In this document: piece after piece, positions 1 to 7,457 of the stretch
How positions within the stretch are numbered: the first letter of the stretch is position 1
How the letters are laid out: each line of letters starts with the position of its first letter
Source: Myroides sp.
GTDB lineage: Bacteria; Bacteroidota; Bacteroidia; Flavobacteriales; Flavobacteriaceae
Direction of reading: 5' to 3'
Assembly: GCA_018384465.1 (NCBI GenBank)
Contig: JAHAYQ010000280.1
Coordinates: 1 to 12,199 of the forward strand
Length of the DNA: 12,199 nt
Notes under the pieces: model-generated
The model's database searches: none
Seen by the model: only the letters and a program-made list of their open reading frames with translations
Told to the model about the DNA's origin: nothing
Program-made: the position numbers and the translations under genes

Positions 1-242
1 ATTTCTGTGGGACCGTCATCAAACGTTAAAGCAACTACATTTCGATTGATCTTTTTGTTTGATGAATGTGCTTTTATAAAGTAATTTAATCTAATATCGA
101 ACGATCCCCAAGTTGTGATTCCCAGCCAAGCAATTATCGCAATAAAAATTAAAAACAAGGGCAGTTTACCCGAAAAATAAGCATACCACAAGAATATTAA
201 AAGGGCAATAAAAAACCATTTTATGTAATTGTGCCTTAGCAT
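1..242 (-). CDS. Membrane-anchored polysaccharide deacetylase, N-terminal part (cut by window edge)
   Basis: Only the first 80 codons are present; the frame is open to base 1. Translation from the ATG at 240-242 gives a short basic N-terminus (MLRHNYIK), two hydrophobic stretches (about residues 9-24 and 27-46) and then a soluble part. That part ends in NVVALTFDDGPTE, where TFDDGP (residues 73-78) is the first metal-binding and catalytic motif of the NodB/polysaccharide deacetylase family, with the Asp pair at D75-D76. The family removes acyl groups from N-acetylated or O-acetylated carbohydrates. Here the enzyme should sit in the inner membrane with its domain outside the cytoplasm. The start overlaps the stop of the ketosynthase-like gene by 7 bases (ATGCTAA), so it belongs to the same operon. 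The real substrate is unknown; the rest of the domain is outside the window. Confidence 0.85.
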   Translation of the reverse strand, partial: MLRHNYIKWFFIALLIFLWYAYFSGKLPLFLIFIAIIAWLGITTWGSFDIRLNYFIKAHSSNKKINRNVVALTFDDGPTE

Positions 243-1285
243 TTTGAAAGTAGAACAAAACTAAAATCGGTATTATTGAATTGATTGATCATCAACACTT
301 TTTCAATTTTAGTTGGTTCGATGTTATTATATTGAACAGACTTTGGAAGCGCTTGTTTTTGAATGATTTCTGCTGCAACCTTTAAGCCGAAAGCCGATGC
401 AGTATCGTAACTCCCTGAAATATGCTGGTAATAACCCTGTGGAATTTCATTGAAAACAGTATTTATTCTGTTGTAAAATTCTTGCTGATGAGCATCTGCA
501 TTTACACCAAAAAACACTACATCTAAATCAGTAACAGAAAGATTATTTTTGTTCAAAAAAGTATTTATTTCGGTAGTTTCATCGTCTTTAAAAGCATTAA
601 AAAGCATCACATCCAAAACCTCAGCATAACTATTGTTAGTTTTATTATTTGATAAAGCAAAAAAAGTAGCTCCTTCTGCCAATGCAATTCCCTTTGTTTG
701 TGGGTTTTTAAAATTTACTTCTTCCCCACTTTGCTTCACTTTTCCGATCATTTCGTACATAGAAAAAGTGTACGGTGCAATTTCATCAACGCCACCAATC
801 AGTATATTTTCCTTGTTAAAATGTTTTAACTGCATAAAAGCATCAAATAAGGCACTTTCAAACGAATTTGCTCCGTTAACGTACGTAAAATTGTAGGCTT
901 TACATTGCAAATGCAAGGCAATTTGTGCCGCAACAGTGTTGTGAGTCGACTGTATAAAAGCGGTTGGAGTTAAAAACTGCTCATCGTTTTCTATAATGGC
1001 ATCCAGAAACTTTTCAGAATCTTCGATACATCCCAAACCAGTTCCAACAATCACAGCTTGCGGATCAACCATTTTTGCATTAAACAAGGCGTTATTCGCA
1101 GCGTAAATTCCCATTTTTACACCTTTAGCCATTCGTCGGCTCATTGCTGGTGCAATTAAATCTTTGTATGATGGTTGTTGCGCTTTGTTTAATATCTGAA
1201 TTCCAGCAGCTTCTGATTTGAACAAATCAAAATCAACCGATTGAATACTTACGTTACCGATACCGTTTATATAGCAGTTTTTCAT
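236..1285 (-). CDS. Ketosynthase-like chain-length-factor protein lacking the active-site Cys
   Basis: A 349-residue thiolase-fold protein related to FabF-type ketosynthases. At the nucleophile elbow, where active enzymes read STAC, this protein reads FTYVNGAN, placing Asn137 where the catalytic Cys should be. The downstream region NADAHQQEF and the QHISGSYDTASAFGL stretch correspond loosely to the HGT and GHT histidine blocks. Loss of Cys in a ketosynthase homologue next to active ketosynthases is the hallmark of chain-length factors in type II polyketide systems, as with ApeC in aryl polyene loci. I infer that it forms a heterodimer with one of the two active ketosynthases here. A longer frame begins at a TTG at 1312, but the ATG at 1283-1285 overlaps the upstream stop as ATGA and is the more likely start. 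The exact residue alignment was made by eye. Confidence 0.78.
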   Translation of the reverse strand: MKNCYINGIGNVSIQSVDFDLFKSEAAGIQILNKAQQPSYKDLIAPAMSRRMAKGVKMGIYAANNALFNAKMVDPQAVIVGTGLGCIEDSEKFLDAIIENDEQFLTPTAFIQSTHNTVAAQIALHLQCKAYNFTYVNGANSFESALFDAFMQLKHFNKENILIGGVDEIAPYTFSMYEMIGKVKQSGEEVNFKNPQTKGIALAEGATFFALSNNKTNNSYAEVLDVMLFNAFKDDETTEINTFLNKNNLSVTDLDVVFFGVNADAHQQEFYNRINTVFNEIPQGYYQHISGSYDTASAFGLKVAAEIIQKQALPKSVQYNNIEPTKIEKVLMINQFNNTDFSFVLLSKC

Positions 1286-2475
1286 GATTTCGAAAAGATT
1301 AAAGTAGAGCAATTTCCGCCAAATCCGAAAGAATTTGAAAGCACATGATTAATTTCTGTTTGAACAACTTCGGTTTCTGGAACAATATTTAATTCTTCCA
1401 TAGGCGTTTTAAAATTCAGGTTAGGGAAGATGGTGTTGTTTTGCAACGCCAGTACGCTGTAAACTGCTTCAATTGCAGCAGCAGCAGCTAATGTATGACC
1501 TGTAAATGCTTTGGTTGAACTAAATTTCGGTACTTTGTTGAAAATTCTGCTCATTGCGCGACCTTCAGATAAATCGTTGTTAGGTGTTGCCGTTCCGTGT
1601 AGGTTGATGTAGTCGATTTGATCGGGTAGGATAGAAGCCTTCTCAAAAGCTTGTTTCATTGCCAAATACGCACCTTCACCGTTTTCTGACGAAGCTGTTT
1701 GATGAAATGCATCGTTTGCATTGCCATAACCTGCCACGTAAGCCAAAACCTTTTTATTGCTTTTCTTGATAACCTCATTAGATTCTAAAACCAAATAAGC
1801 CGCAGCTTCGCCCAAATTCAAACCTTTACGGTCATTGTCAAAAGGCGTATTGTAAGTATCAGACAAAATCATCAACGTTTTAAAACCGTTTATGGTAAAC
1901 TTGCTCAACGCATCGGTTCCACCCACAATTACTCGGTCTAAATATCCGTTTTCAATCATACTTGCACCTAACATAATGGCATTTGCAGCAGATGAACATG
2001 CGGTTGAAATTGTAGTTACAAATCCTTTTAAATTTAAATAATTGGCAATTTTGTTTGATGAATCGCCGGCATCGTGACTTTGAATATACTTTTGATATTC
2101 CGGATGTTCCTCGTACTTTTTGTAATGCTTTTCGGTAAAATCCATTCCGGCAACACTAGTAGATGAAATCAAACCTGTTCGAACTTCATTAATATCATCA
2201 ATACCAGCACTTTCAACTGCTTTTTTGGCAGCATACGCACCCAACAAACCGGTTCTAGTAAAGGTGTTTTCTTCAGGTAAATTCAACAGTTGTTGCAATT
2301 CTTGGTTGGTAATTTTAATTTCGCCGACCTTAATTTCTAAAGCATGACGAGTTTGGAAGTTTTCCAAATCTGAAATACCACTTTTTTTAGAAATTAATGA
2401 TTGGAAATTCTCTTCCACCGATAAACCGATGGAAGATATAATGCCCATTCCTGTAATTGCAACTTTTTTCTGCAT
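1282..2475 (-). CDS. Beta-ketoacyl-ACP synthase, FabF/KAS II type, catalytically complete
   Basis: A 397-residue elongating ketosynthase that should condense malonyl-ACP with an ACP-bound acyl chain. The N-terminus KVAITGMGIISSIG is typical of FabF. The catalytic residues are present: Cys160 in STACSSAANA, His293 in NLHGTATPNND, and Lys322 and His327 in KAFTGHTLAA. The C-terminus ends with the glycine-rich SNSFGFGGNCS. Length is close to the usual FabF length of about 410. Its ATG shares one base with the stop of the ACP gene (TAATG), and its own stop overlaps the start of the Cys-less partner. This order (ACP, active ketosynthase, Cys-less ketosynthase) resembles a minimal type II polyketide synthase. 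The aryl polyene chain is the likely product, by context. Household fatty acid synthesis is less likely given the neighbours. Confidence 0.9.
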   Translation of the reverse strand: MQKKVAITGMGIISSIGLSVEENFQSLISKKSGISDLENFQTRHALEIKVGEIKITNQELQQLLNLPEENTFTRTGLLGAYAAKKAVESAGIDDINEVRTGLISSTSVAGMDFTEKHYKKYEEHPEYQKYIQSHDAGDSSNKIANYLNLKGFVTTISTACSSAANAIMLGASMIENGYLDRVIVGGTDALSKFTINGFKTLMILSDTYNTPFDNDRKGLNLGEAAAYLVLESNEVIKKSNKKVLAYVAGYGNANDAFHQTASSENGEGAYLAMKQAFEKASILPDQIDYINLHGTATPNNDLSEGRAMSRIFNKVPKFSSTKAFTGHTLAAAAAIEAVYSVLALQNNTIFPNLNFKTPMEELNIVPETEVVQTEINHVLSNSFGFGGNCSTLIFSKS

Positions 2476-2732
2476 TATTTTGTACGGTTTGCAGCTACGT
2501 ATTGAGCCATTGTTTCAACTGATTGAAAAATTTCTTTTCCTAATTTTGGATCGGCTAATTTTATACCGTATTCTTTGTCTAAAAGCACAATTAATTCTAA
2601 AGCGTCAATAGAATCTAACCCTAAACCGTCGCCAAAAAGCGGATCGTTGTCTTGAATATCTTCTGTAGAAATGTCTTCTAAATTTAATGCGTTAACAATG
2701 CGTTCTTTTAATTCTTGTTTTAATGCGTCCAT
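2475..2732 (-). CDS. Acyl carrier protein
   Basis: An 85-residue acidic, helical protein of normal ACP size. The motif GLGLDSIDALEL contains Ser41, the expected attachment site for the 4'-phosphopantetheine arm. It is followed by the usual hydrophobic helix (IVLLDKEYGIKL) and a C-terminal helix (SVETMAQYVAANR). It should carry the growing chain as a thioester for the cluster's ketosynthases and dehydratases in the cytoplasm. The gene starts one base after the stop of the stub gene upstream and overlaps the FabF start. Aryl polyene loci usually carry two ACPs; only one is visible here, and a second may lie outside the window. Confidence 0.93.
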   Translation of the reverse strand: MDALKQELKERIVNALNLEDISTEDIQDNDPLFGDGLGLDSIDALELIVLLDKEYGIKLADPKLGKEIFQSVETMAQYVAANRTK

Positions 2733-2733
2733 T

Positions 2734-3324
2734 TTATTTTATTATATCGTTAATATGTTCTTTTGAATGTTCTAAAATACCTATTTTTTCAACCAGATAA
2801 AAATCGGCTTTGTAATTTCCTTCTAAAAAGTGAATCCAACCACACAAAACCTTTTGTGCTTTATTGGTTTTCAACAGATATTCGGCGTATTTGTGTAGGT
2901 ATTCGGTTTGATACTTTTCTGCTACAAAAAACGCACTTTCGCTTTTTAACTGATGACGAATACTTACTTCGCCAATGGTAATATTGGGTAGCGTGTACAC
3001 AAAAACCGCGGGACTTGGGTAATAATCTTCCAGATTTTGAATGCTTTGCTGATGTTTTAAATCGGTATCTAAACTTGCTTCGTTATTACTAAAAAGCAAA
3101 GCGATGTCTTTCTCTGTTTCGTTCTGCAAAAGTAACTCTGATGCAATAAAAGCCAGTTTGCACAAATCGTCCATTTTATAAAATTTCGGATACGATATGT
3201 TCAAACTTTTATACACGTTTTTCATAAACGCAGCAAAAGTATCTTCCTGATTATGAAAGATCTGCTTGCCATTTTCACAGACAACATGTTGACTGATATT
3301 TATGAATTTACTAATTGCGTACAT
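2734..3324 (-). CDS. Short beta-ketoacyl synthase N-terminal-like protein (KS stub)
   Basis: A 196-residue protein resembling only the front part of a ketosynthase, in the style of the Pfam family Ketoacyl-synt_2. Recognisable pieces are LLFSNNEASLDTD (residues 77-89) and PSPAVFVYTLPNITIGEVSIRHQL (103-126). The latter matches the region of ketosynthases where a run of P-x-x-F-x-x-T-x-P-N precedes the catalytic loop. The protein ends before any His blocks, and no Cys stands at a nucleophile position. It should therefore not be a condensing enzyme by itself. The start codon at 3322-3324 overlaps the preceding ketosynthase by 14 bases, and the stop is one base from the ACP start. The intact frame and conserved operon position argue for a real accessory protein, perhaps a scaffold, rather than a decaying gene. 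Function is unknown. Confidence 0.75.
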   Translation of the reverse strand: MYAISKFINISQHVVCENGKQIFHNQEDTFAAFMKNVYKSLNISYPKFYKMDDLCKLAFIASELLLQNETEKDIALLFSNNEASLDTDLKHQQSIQNLEDYYPSPAVFVYTLPNITIGEVSIRHQLKSESAFFVAEKYQTEYLHKYAEYLLKTNKAQKVLCGWIHFLEGNYKADFYLVEKIGILEHSKEHINDIIK

Positions 3325-4441
3325 GATCTTCTTTTTTAATCAGAATCATTGCAGAATTGCTTCCGCCAAAACCCGATGCGGTTTTTAAAGCCGTTTTAAG
3401 CGCTTTTGATTCTTTTTTGGTAATGATGTTTATTTGTTGTGTTGTTCCTTGCTGTTGGTAGCCAAAAGAAGGAATTAACACGTTGTTTTTTAAACTTTCT
3501 ATTGTGATAACGGTTTCCAACAAACCCGATGCACCTAATGTATGCCCAAAATATCCTTTTAAACTGTTTGTTGGAACATTCTGTAAATTTAATCGGTTGA
3601 AAGCAATAGCTTCCATTTCGTCGTTAAATAGGGTAGCGGTGCCGTGTGCTGAAATATAATCTATTTGGTTTGATGCAATTTGGGCTTCGTTTAGTGCTTT
3701 TTCAATACTTAAAAACAAACCTTCACCTGTGCGCGATGGTCCTGAAATATGATTGGCATCGTTAATATTGGCATCGCCCAAAATTTGTACAGATTCCGTT
3801 CGATCTTCGTTCGATACAAAAACAGCAACAGCTGCTTCGCCCAGATTTACTCCGGTTCTATCAGCATCATACGGTTTGCAAGGTTCATTGCTCATTGCCT
3901 GAAACGATTGAAAACCCGAAACTACAAAAGGCGATAATTCATCAACAGCCACAACATACGTATTGGTAAATTGTTCCATTTCAATGAATCTTTTGGCGAT
4001 AGATAATGCTAAAACACCCGATGTACAAGCGTTTGAAACGACAATTGGTTCCTTTTTAAAACCAAAATAACTGTTTATATTTAGCGCCAGTTGATCAATA
4101 AAAGCGGCGTTTAAATCATTATTTGCTAATGCGGCGATGTTTCCTTTTGTTGTTGAAAGAATTAAAACCGAATCATTTTTCAACGAATTTTTTTCAACAA
4201 TAGGGGAAAGGGCAGCGATCAATAATTTTTCAATTCGAGATCCTTTAAAATCAGCATTTATCGATTGAAAATGGTTGTTGAACAAATCCTCATTGATTTT
4301 TCCTGCATAAACAGATCCAATCTTATCATTGATAAAAACCATTTCAATAGCCGATTTTCCCGAAAGAATCTTTTGGAAATTGTCAGTGGTTGAAAAACCC
4401 AACGGACTAATGATATTGGTATCGTGAATAAAAACTGCCAT
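3311..4441 (-). CDS. Beta-ketoacyl-ACP synthase, FabF-like, second active copy
   Basis: A 376-residue ketosynthase with a complete catalytic set: Cys139 in VSNACTSGVLA, His266 in SAHGTATLFND, and Lys295 and His300 in LKGYFGHTLGASG. The motif ASGFGGSNSA lies near the C-terminus. It is slightly shorter than household FabF and diverges at the N-terminus (MAVFIHDTNIISPLG). It should perform decarboxylative condensation on ACP-bound intermediates in pigment synthesis, perhaps with a different chain preference from the copy at 1282-2475. A longer frame begins with a GTG at 4468. The ATG at 4439-4441 is preferred because it forms a TAATG overlap with the thioesterase stop and places the conserved N-terminal strand directly at the start. 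The 3' end overlaps the stub gene. Confidence 0.9.
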   Translation of the reverse strand: MAVFIHDTNIISPLGFSTTDNFQKILSGKSAIEMVFINDKIGSVYAGKINEDLFNNHFQSINADFKGSRIEKLLIAALSPIVEKNSLKNDSVLILSTTKGNIAALANNDLNAAFIDQLALNINSYFGFKKEPIVVSNACTSGVLALSIAKRFIEMEQFTNTYVVAVDELSPFVVSGFQSFQAMSNEPCKPYDADRTGVNLGEAAVAVFVSNEDRTESVQILGDANINDANHISGPSRTGEGLFLSIEKALNEAQIASNQIDYISAHGTATLFNDEMEAIAFNRLNLQNVPTNSLKGYFGHTLGASGLLETVITIESLKNNVLIPSFGYQQQGTTQQINIITKKESKALKTALKTASGFGGSNSAMILIKKEDHVRN

Positions 4442-4887
4442 TACAACAAACCTACTTTTTGTTTCCACAGTTCAAAAAACTCTGGAACGGTGATGATTAA
4501 ATTCCCATCGAAATCTGTAAAAACCTGCGTGGTTTCCCCTATACAAACTAATTCGTGCTGTGCGTTATAAATTTCGAACTTAAAAATCATTTTTGCAGCA
4601 GGCGAATCTATAAAAGTGGTTACAATATAAGCGTCATCGGCATATCGCAACGGTTTTTTATGTTCTGTTTGTGTTTTAACGATTGGTGTTGCAAAACCGT
4701 GATCTTGCACATGCTTGTAAGAAATTCCGTAATGGCGACCAAAAGCCTCGCGACCATCTTCGAAATAATCGATATAGTTGCCGTGCCAAACAATGCCCAA
4801 TGCATCGGTCTGGTTAAACTTTACCTTAAAATGTTCGGTATGCTGTAAGGTTTTGCCTTGGTTAAACGGTTCTTTTCTTTTTATCAT
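4441..4887 (-). CDS. Acyl-ACP/CoA thioesterase, 4HBT hotdog family (YbgC/FadM-like)
   Basis: About 148 residues forming a single hotdog domain. The signature FNQTDALGIVWHGNYIDYF (residues 24-42 from the ATG) matches the 4-hydroxybenzoyl-CoA thioesterase type, with Asp28 as the likely catalytic residue and HGNY after it. The enzyme should hydrolyse an acyl thioester. In a polyketide operon it may release a finished chain, supply free acids or clear stalled chains from the ACP. The longest frame begins with a TTG at 4917; the ATG at 4885-4887 (MIKRKEPF) is the better start and leaves a 26-base overlap with the permease gene. The stop overlaps the next ketosynthase start as TAATG. The substrate cannot be read from the sequence. 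Confidence 0.87.
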   Translation of the reverse strand: MIKRKEPFNQGKTLQHTEHFKVKFNQTDALGIVWHGNYIDYFEDGREAFGRHYGISYKHVQDHGFATPIVKTQTEHKKPLRYADDAYIVTTFIDSPAAKMIFKFEIYNAQHELVCIGETTQVFTDFDGNLIITVPEFFELWKQKVGLL

Positions 4888-6139
4888 ATAGCAATGCACA
4901 AGTTGTAAAAACAACAAAAAACAAAGTTAGTAATATCATTTCAGGAATAATATCAATTAGCGAACCATTTCGCAATATAATATCATAATAGCCGTTTAAT
5001 GCCCAGTTCATAGGAGATGCTTTTGATGCAACCTGCATGACTTGCGACATGGCGAAAACGGGAATCCAAACACCGCCGACAGCTGCCAGAATAATTACGA
5101 ATGTTGCGCCGAAAGGTGCCGATTGTTCTTGCGTTTTACTTACAATTCCTAACAAAATTGCCATACCTATTGCCGCTAAACCTGCGGTTAACGTTAATGC
5201 AGACATTAAAGCTATTTTCTTAAATGAAAGATTTAGCTCGGGCAAATTCATATATGGAAATACAACTTTTGCAATAATTAAAATGGTGTAAAACTGCAAC
5301 AGACAAATAACCAGATACGTAATTATTTTACCTAAATATAATATATTGTTTGATGTTGGACTGCTGATTAAACGCAGATACGTTCCCTGATTTTTTTCTT
5401 TTACAATATTGATTGACAACGGAACCATGATAAAGAATATAGCAAAAAGTGTCCAAGCCGGTACGTTGTGTTGAACCGAATTTGGTACAATATCTGCATT
5501 TTTTTCCTGCGGAACAATTTCTTTAAAGCTGATAAACGTATCGTTGAACGATGTGCTGCTGCTACCGCCTAATTGTGTTTCGAAGGTTTTATAAATAGCA
5601 TCAGATTCCAATTGAGCCACCATTTTATCGATATTGCTTTTGATTCCGTTTTTAAAAGCTGCTTGTGTAGCCGGATCAAAATACAGACGGATTTCTTTTT
5701 TTTCTACTTCAACAGGATCGTACGTAGAAGTACTCATGCCCATTTCATCTAAAATTCCGTCTACATTTTGTCGAACCTTTATGTTTAAATCGCTTGTTAG
5801 GTTTTTAGGAATTACAATTGCCATTTGGTACTTTCCTTTAAAAACCAATTCTTTTGCGGTTACTTCCGTTATCGCTTTATTATTTTCAGTTGTTATCAAT
5901 GAAAAACTTTGCGAAGCTTCCAGTTCTTTTTTAACGTGAAGGGAAATACTGTCTTGATCGTGATCGATCCAAAGAACAGGAATTTTTGATGCGCTAAAGC
6001 TTTGGTAGGTACTGTCTTGAATAGATGTAACCACCACCACCAAAATTACCGGCATGATGAATAACGTGATTAATCCGCCAATATCACGAAATAACAACTT
6101 AAATTCTTTTACAACACACTGCCACAATTTAAACCACAT
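4862..6139 (-). CDS. ABC-2 type transporter permease
   Basis: A 425-residue membrane protein with the usual ABC-2 exporter plan. One transmembrane helix lies near the N-terminus (about residues 22-40). A large soluble domain (about 45-230) probably faces the periplasm. It is followed by five or more helices, beginning with VPAWTLFAIFFIMVPLSI. The cytoplasmic motif KEKNQGTYLRLISSP after that first C-terminal helix is typical of the family. It should pair with the ATPase at 8487-9236 to move the pigment or a precursor out of the cytoplasm, an inference from context. The start ATG lies within a 36-bp repeat that is also found at the end of the ATPase gene, implying that the two genes once overlapped. 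It is now separated from its ATPase by darA and darB, with a hairpin upstream. Confidence 0.9.
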   Translation of the reverse strand: MWFKLWQCVVKEFKLLFRDIGGLITLFIMPVILVVVVTSIQDSTYQSFSASKIPVLWIDHDQDSISLHVKKELEASQSFSLITTENNKAITEVTAKELVFKGKYQMAIVIPKNLTSDLNIKVRQNVDGILDEMGMSTSTYDPVEVEKKEIRLYFDPATQAAFKNGIKSNIDKMVAQLESDAIYKTFETQLGGSSSTSFNDTFISFKEIVPQEKNADIVPNSVQHNVPAWTLFAIFFIMVPLSINIVKEKNQGTYLRLISSPTSNNILYLGKIITYLVICLLQFYTILIIAKVVFPYMNLPELNLSFKKIALMSALTLTAGLAAIGMAILLGIVSKTQEQSAPFGATFVIILAAVGGVWIPVFAMSQVMQVASKASPMNWALNGYYDIILRNGSLIDIIPEMILLTLFFVVFTTCALLYDKKKRTV

Positions 6140-6162
6140 TGCGCAATTTTTTACCGGTTAAT
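6127..6162. repeat. 36-bp direct repeat, permease-side copy
   Basis: This stretch matches 8485-8520 at 35 of 36 positions (the only difference is T at 6140 versus C at 8498), in the same orientation and offset by exactly 2358 bases. Read on the minus strand it encodes LTGKKLRNVV and a stop, the C-terminus of the ABC ATPase with one Asp-to-Asn change. In another frame it encodes MWFK, the first residues of the permease. The rest of the ATPase gene is not visible upstream, so this is an orphan tail. It is best read as the scar of an insertion or a duplication at the old ATPase-permease junction. Confidence 0.9.
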
Positions 6163-6303
6163 GTATCCATTAAATTATGGTTCATCTTTTTCATTAAAAC
6201 TTGAAATAATGCGTAAAAATACCAAAATCCATTGGTAAATGACCAAAGGATTTTAATTTTAAAATATTTGATTAAAATACTTAAGACTGTTTCTAGGTTA
6301 AGA
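6163..6303. other. Intergenic region between darB and the permease
   Basis: About 140 AT-rich bases with no supported gene. They contain a strong hairpin at 6224-6254 just downstream of the darB stop, and end at the permease-side copy of the direct repeat. I see no exact TAnnTTTG promoter element on the minus strand here. A short near-palindrome (CCATTAAATTATGG, 6168-6181) is present but may be chance. Together with the gap at 8364-8486, this is one of the only two gaps of more than about 15 bases in an otherwise overlapping operon, and both flank darA-darB. Confidence 0.6.
6224..6254 (-). terminator. Probable intrinsic terminator downstream of darB
   Basis: On the minus strand this is an inverted repeat: AAAATCC, T, TTGGT, a 5-base loop CATTT, ACCAA, T, GGATTTT. 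It gives a 7-bp plus 5-bp stem broken by one T-T mismatch. A T-rich stretch (GGTATTTTTACG) follows. It lies about 50 bases after the darB stop. The GC content of the stem is moderate, so full termination is not certain; it could also be an mRNA 3'-end stabiliser or a partial attenuator before the permease. Confidence 0.55.
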
Positions 6304-7443
6304 TTAACACACGGTTAACAATGCACAAGAATAAGCAAATCTGCCACTTTCTGGCACACAAAGTAATACTTTTTCGCCTTTTTTAAGTTTACCAGAATTC
6401 ATCAATTCTTCGGTTACAATAAAGATTGATCCTGCGCCGATATTTCCAACTTCTGATAAGTTATAATACCATTTTTCTACAGGAAAATCTAAACCAACAT
6501 TTGCAAATTCTTCTCTCAACCCATCTTTAAAGTAGTTGGAAGAAATGTGTGCTAAAACATAATCCATATCTTCTGGTTGAATTTGGTGCTTATCAAACGA
6601 AGCTCTTAAAGCCTCGGCACCTTTTTTCAAAATAAATTCATCCAACAAACGGGTATCTTGCTTTAATGCGAATAAAGATTGTTTCAACCATTCATCTGAA
6701 GGATAATCTGCCCAAGATTTCAGGCTTCCATCTTCTTGTTTTTCGCAACCAGAATACATGCACGCTTCAATTTCATGAGCGAATGAGTGAAAATCAATCC
6801 ATTCAATTTTTAAATTCAGGCTTTCTTCTCTCGGCTTATTTTCCAATAGAAATGCACCTGCACCATCTGATAGCATCCATCTTAAAAATTCTCTTTTGAA
6901 TGCTACAATTGGTTTTTCTTCTAATAATTTTAAATTTTCAACTTCATGGTTAAATTTATCAGCGGTCATCCAAGAAGAAAAACGCTCGGAACCCACACAA
7001 ATTGCATTTTCTGTAGCACCTGCTTTTACCGACAAAAAACCATAGTTTAAGGCGTTCATGCCGGCATTGCAAAGCCCCATAGAAGTGTTGATACCAATAG
7101 ATTTTCCGGGTTTTAAAACGCCATGAACCATAGACGCATGCGATGGCTGAATTTGATCTGCCGAAGTGGTGCCGCAAGAAAGCAACTCCATATCTTCTTT
7201 TTTAAAGTTTTCGTCGAAAAGACCTTCAACTGCTAAAGCGGTGATTTCTGCATTGGTATGCGTAGGATTTTGGTTTTTATCTAATGCATAATATCTTGTT
7301 TTTATGCCATTATTCCTTAAAATAAGTGGTCTTGCTTTAGATGTTTTATTATTCACCAAACCTAAATATTGTTCCATTTCATCATTTGAAACAGGCTCGT
7401 TGGGTAGATAGGTTGATGCTTTTGTAATGTATACGTTACTCAT
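6304..7443 (-). CDS. darB: DarB-like beta-ketoacyl-ACP synthase III (dialkylresorcinol-forming ketosynthase)
   Basis: A 379-residue KAS III-fold enzyme. The catalytic triad is visible: Cys125 in MGLCNAGMNA, His299 in LAHISSNYF and Asn334 in EVGNIGAGS. DarB enzymes join two acyl chains (a 3-oxoacyl and an unsaturated acyl thioester) to give a cyclic dione that DarA oxidises to a 2,5-dialkylresorcinol, the alcohol half of flexirubins. The gene follows darA by 14 bases, and the pairing with darA is the main support for the name. The start ATG at 7441-7443 gives MSNVYITKASTYLPNEP, a normal family N-terminus. A paralogue lies at the right edge of the window, with more than half of positions identical by eye over the shared C-terminal region. 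A hairpin follows the stop. Confidence 0.85.
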   Translation of the reverse strand: MSNVYITKASTYLPNEPVSNDEMEQYLGLVNNKTSKARPLILRNNGIKTRYYALDKNQNPTHTNAEITALAVEGLFDENFKKEDMELLSCGTTSADQIQPSHASMVHGVLKPGKSIGINTSMGLCNAGMNALNYGFLSVKAGATENAICVGSERFSSWMTADKFNHEVENLKLLEEKPIVAFKREFLRWMLSDGAGAFLLENKPREESLNLKIEWIDFHSFAHEIEACMYSGCEKQEDGSLKSWADYPSDEWLKQSLFALKQDTRLLDEFILKKGAEALRASFDKHQIQPEDMDYVLAHISSNYFKDGLREEFANVGLDFPVEKWYYNLSEVGNIGAGSIFIVTEELMNSGKLKKGEKVLLCVPESGRFAYSCALLTVC

Positions 7444-7457
7444 TATAATTTTCTTTT

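Noticed and set aside
1286..1312. Nine-residue N-terminal extension of the chain-length-factor-like protein
   Set aside because: It would start with TTG; the ATG at 1283-1285 gives an ATGA overlap and a typical N-terminus.
4442..4468. Nine-residue N-terminal extension of the ketosynthase at 3311-4441
   Set aside because: It would start with GTG; the ATG at 4439-4441 makes the TAATG overlap repeated elsewhere in this operon.
4555..4848. Plus-strand open frames such as this one, and those at 633-896, 2429-2611, 5037-5291 and 11340-11546
   Set aside because: They lie opposite well-supported minus-strand genes, show no family motifs and have low-complexity or Cys/Phe-rich translations typical of antisense shadows.
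4888..4917. Ten-residue extension of the thioesterase
   Set aside because: It would start with TTG and deepen the overlap with the permease to 56 bases; the ATG at 4885-4887 is more plausible.
6168..6181. Near-palindrome CCATTAAATTATGG as a possible operator
   Set aside because: The arms are only 4 bp in very AT-rich DNA and there is no second copy in the window; likely chance.
6129..6314. A minus-strand open frame of about 60 codons ending in LTGKKLRNVV
   Set aside because: Its last ten residues are the duplicated ATPase tail, and its middle is encoded by the hairpin at 6224-6254. There is no convincing start, and the remainder resembles nothing I recognise, so it is treated as a scar, not a gene.
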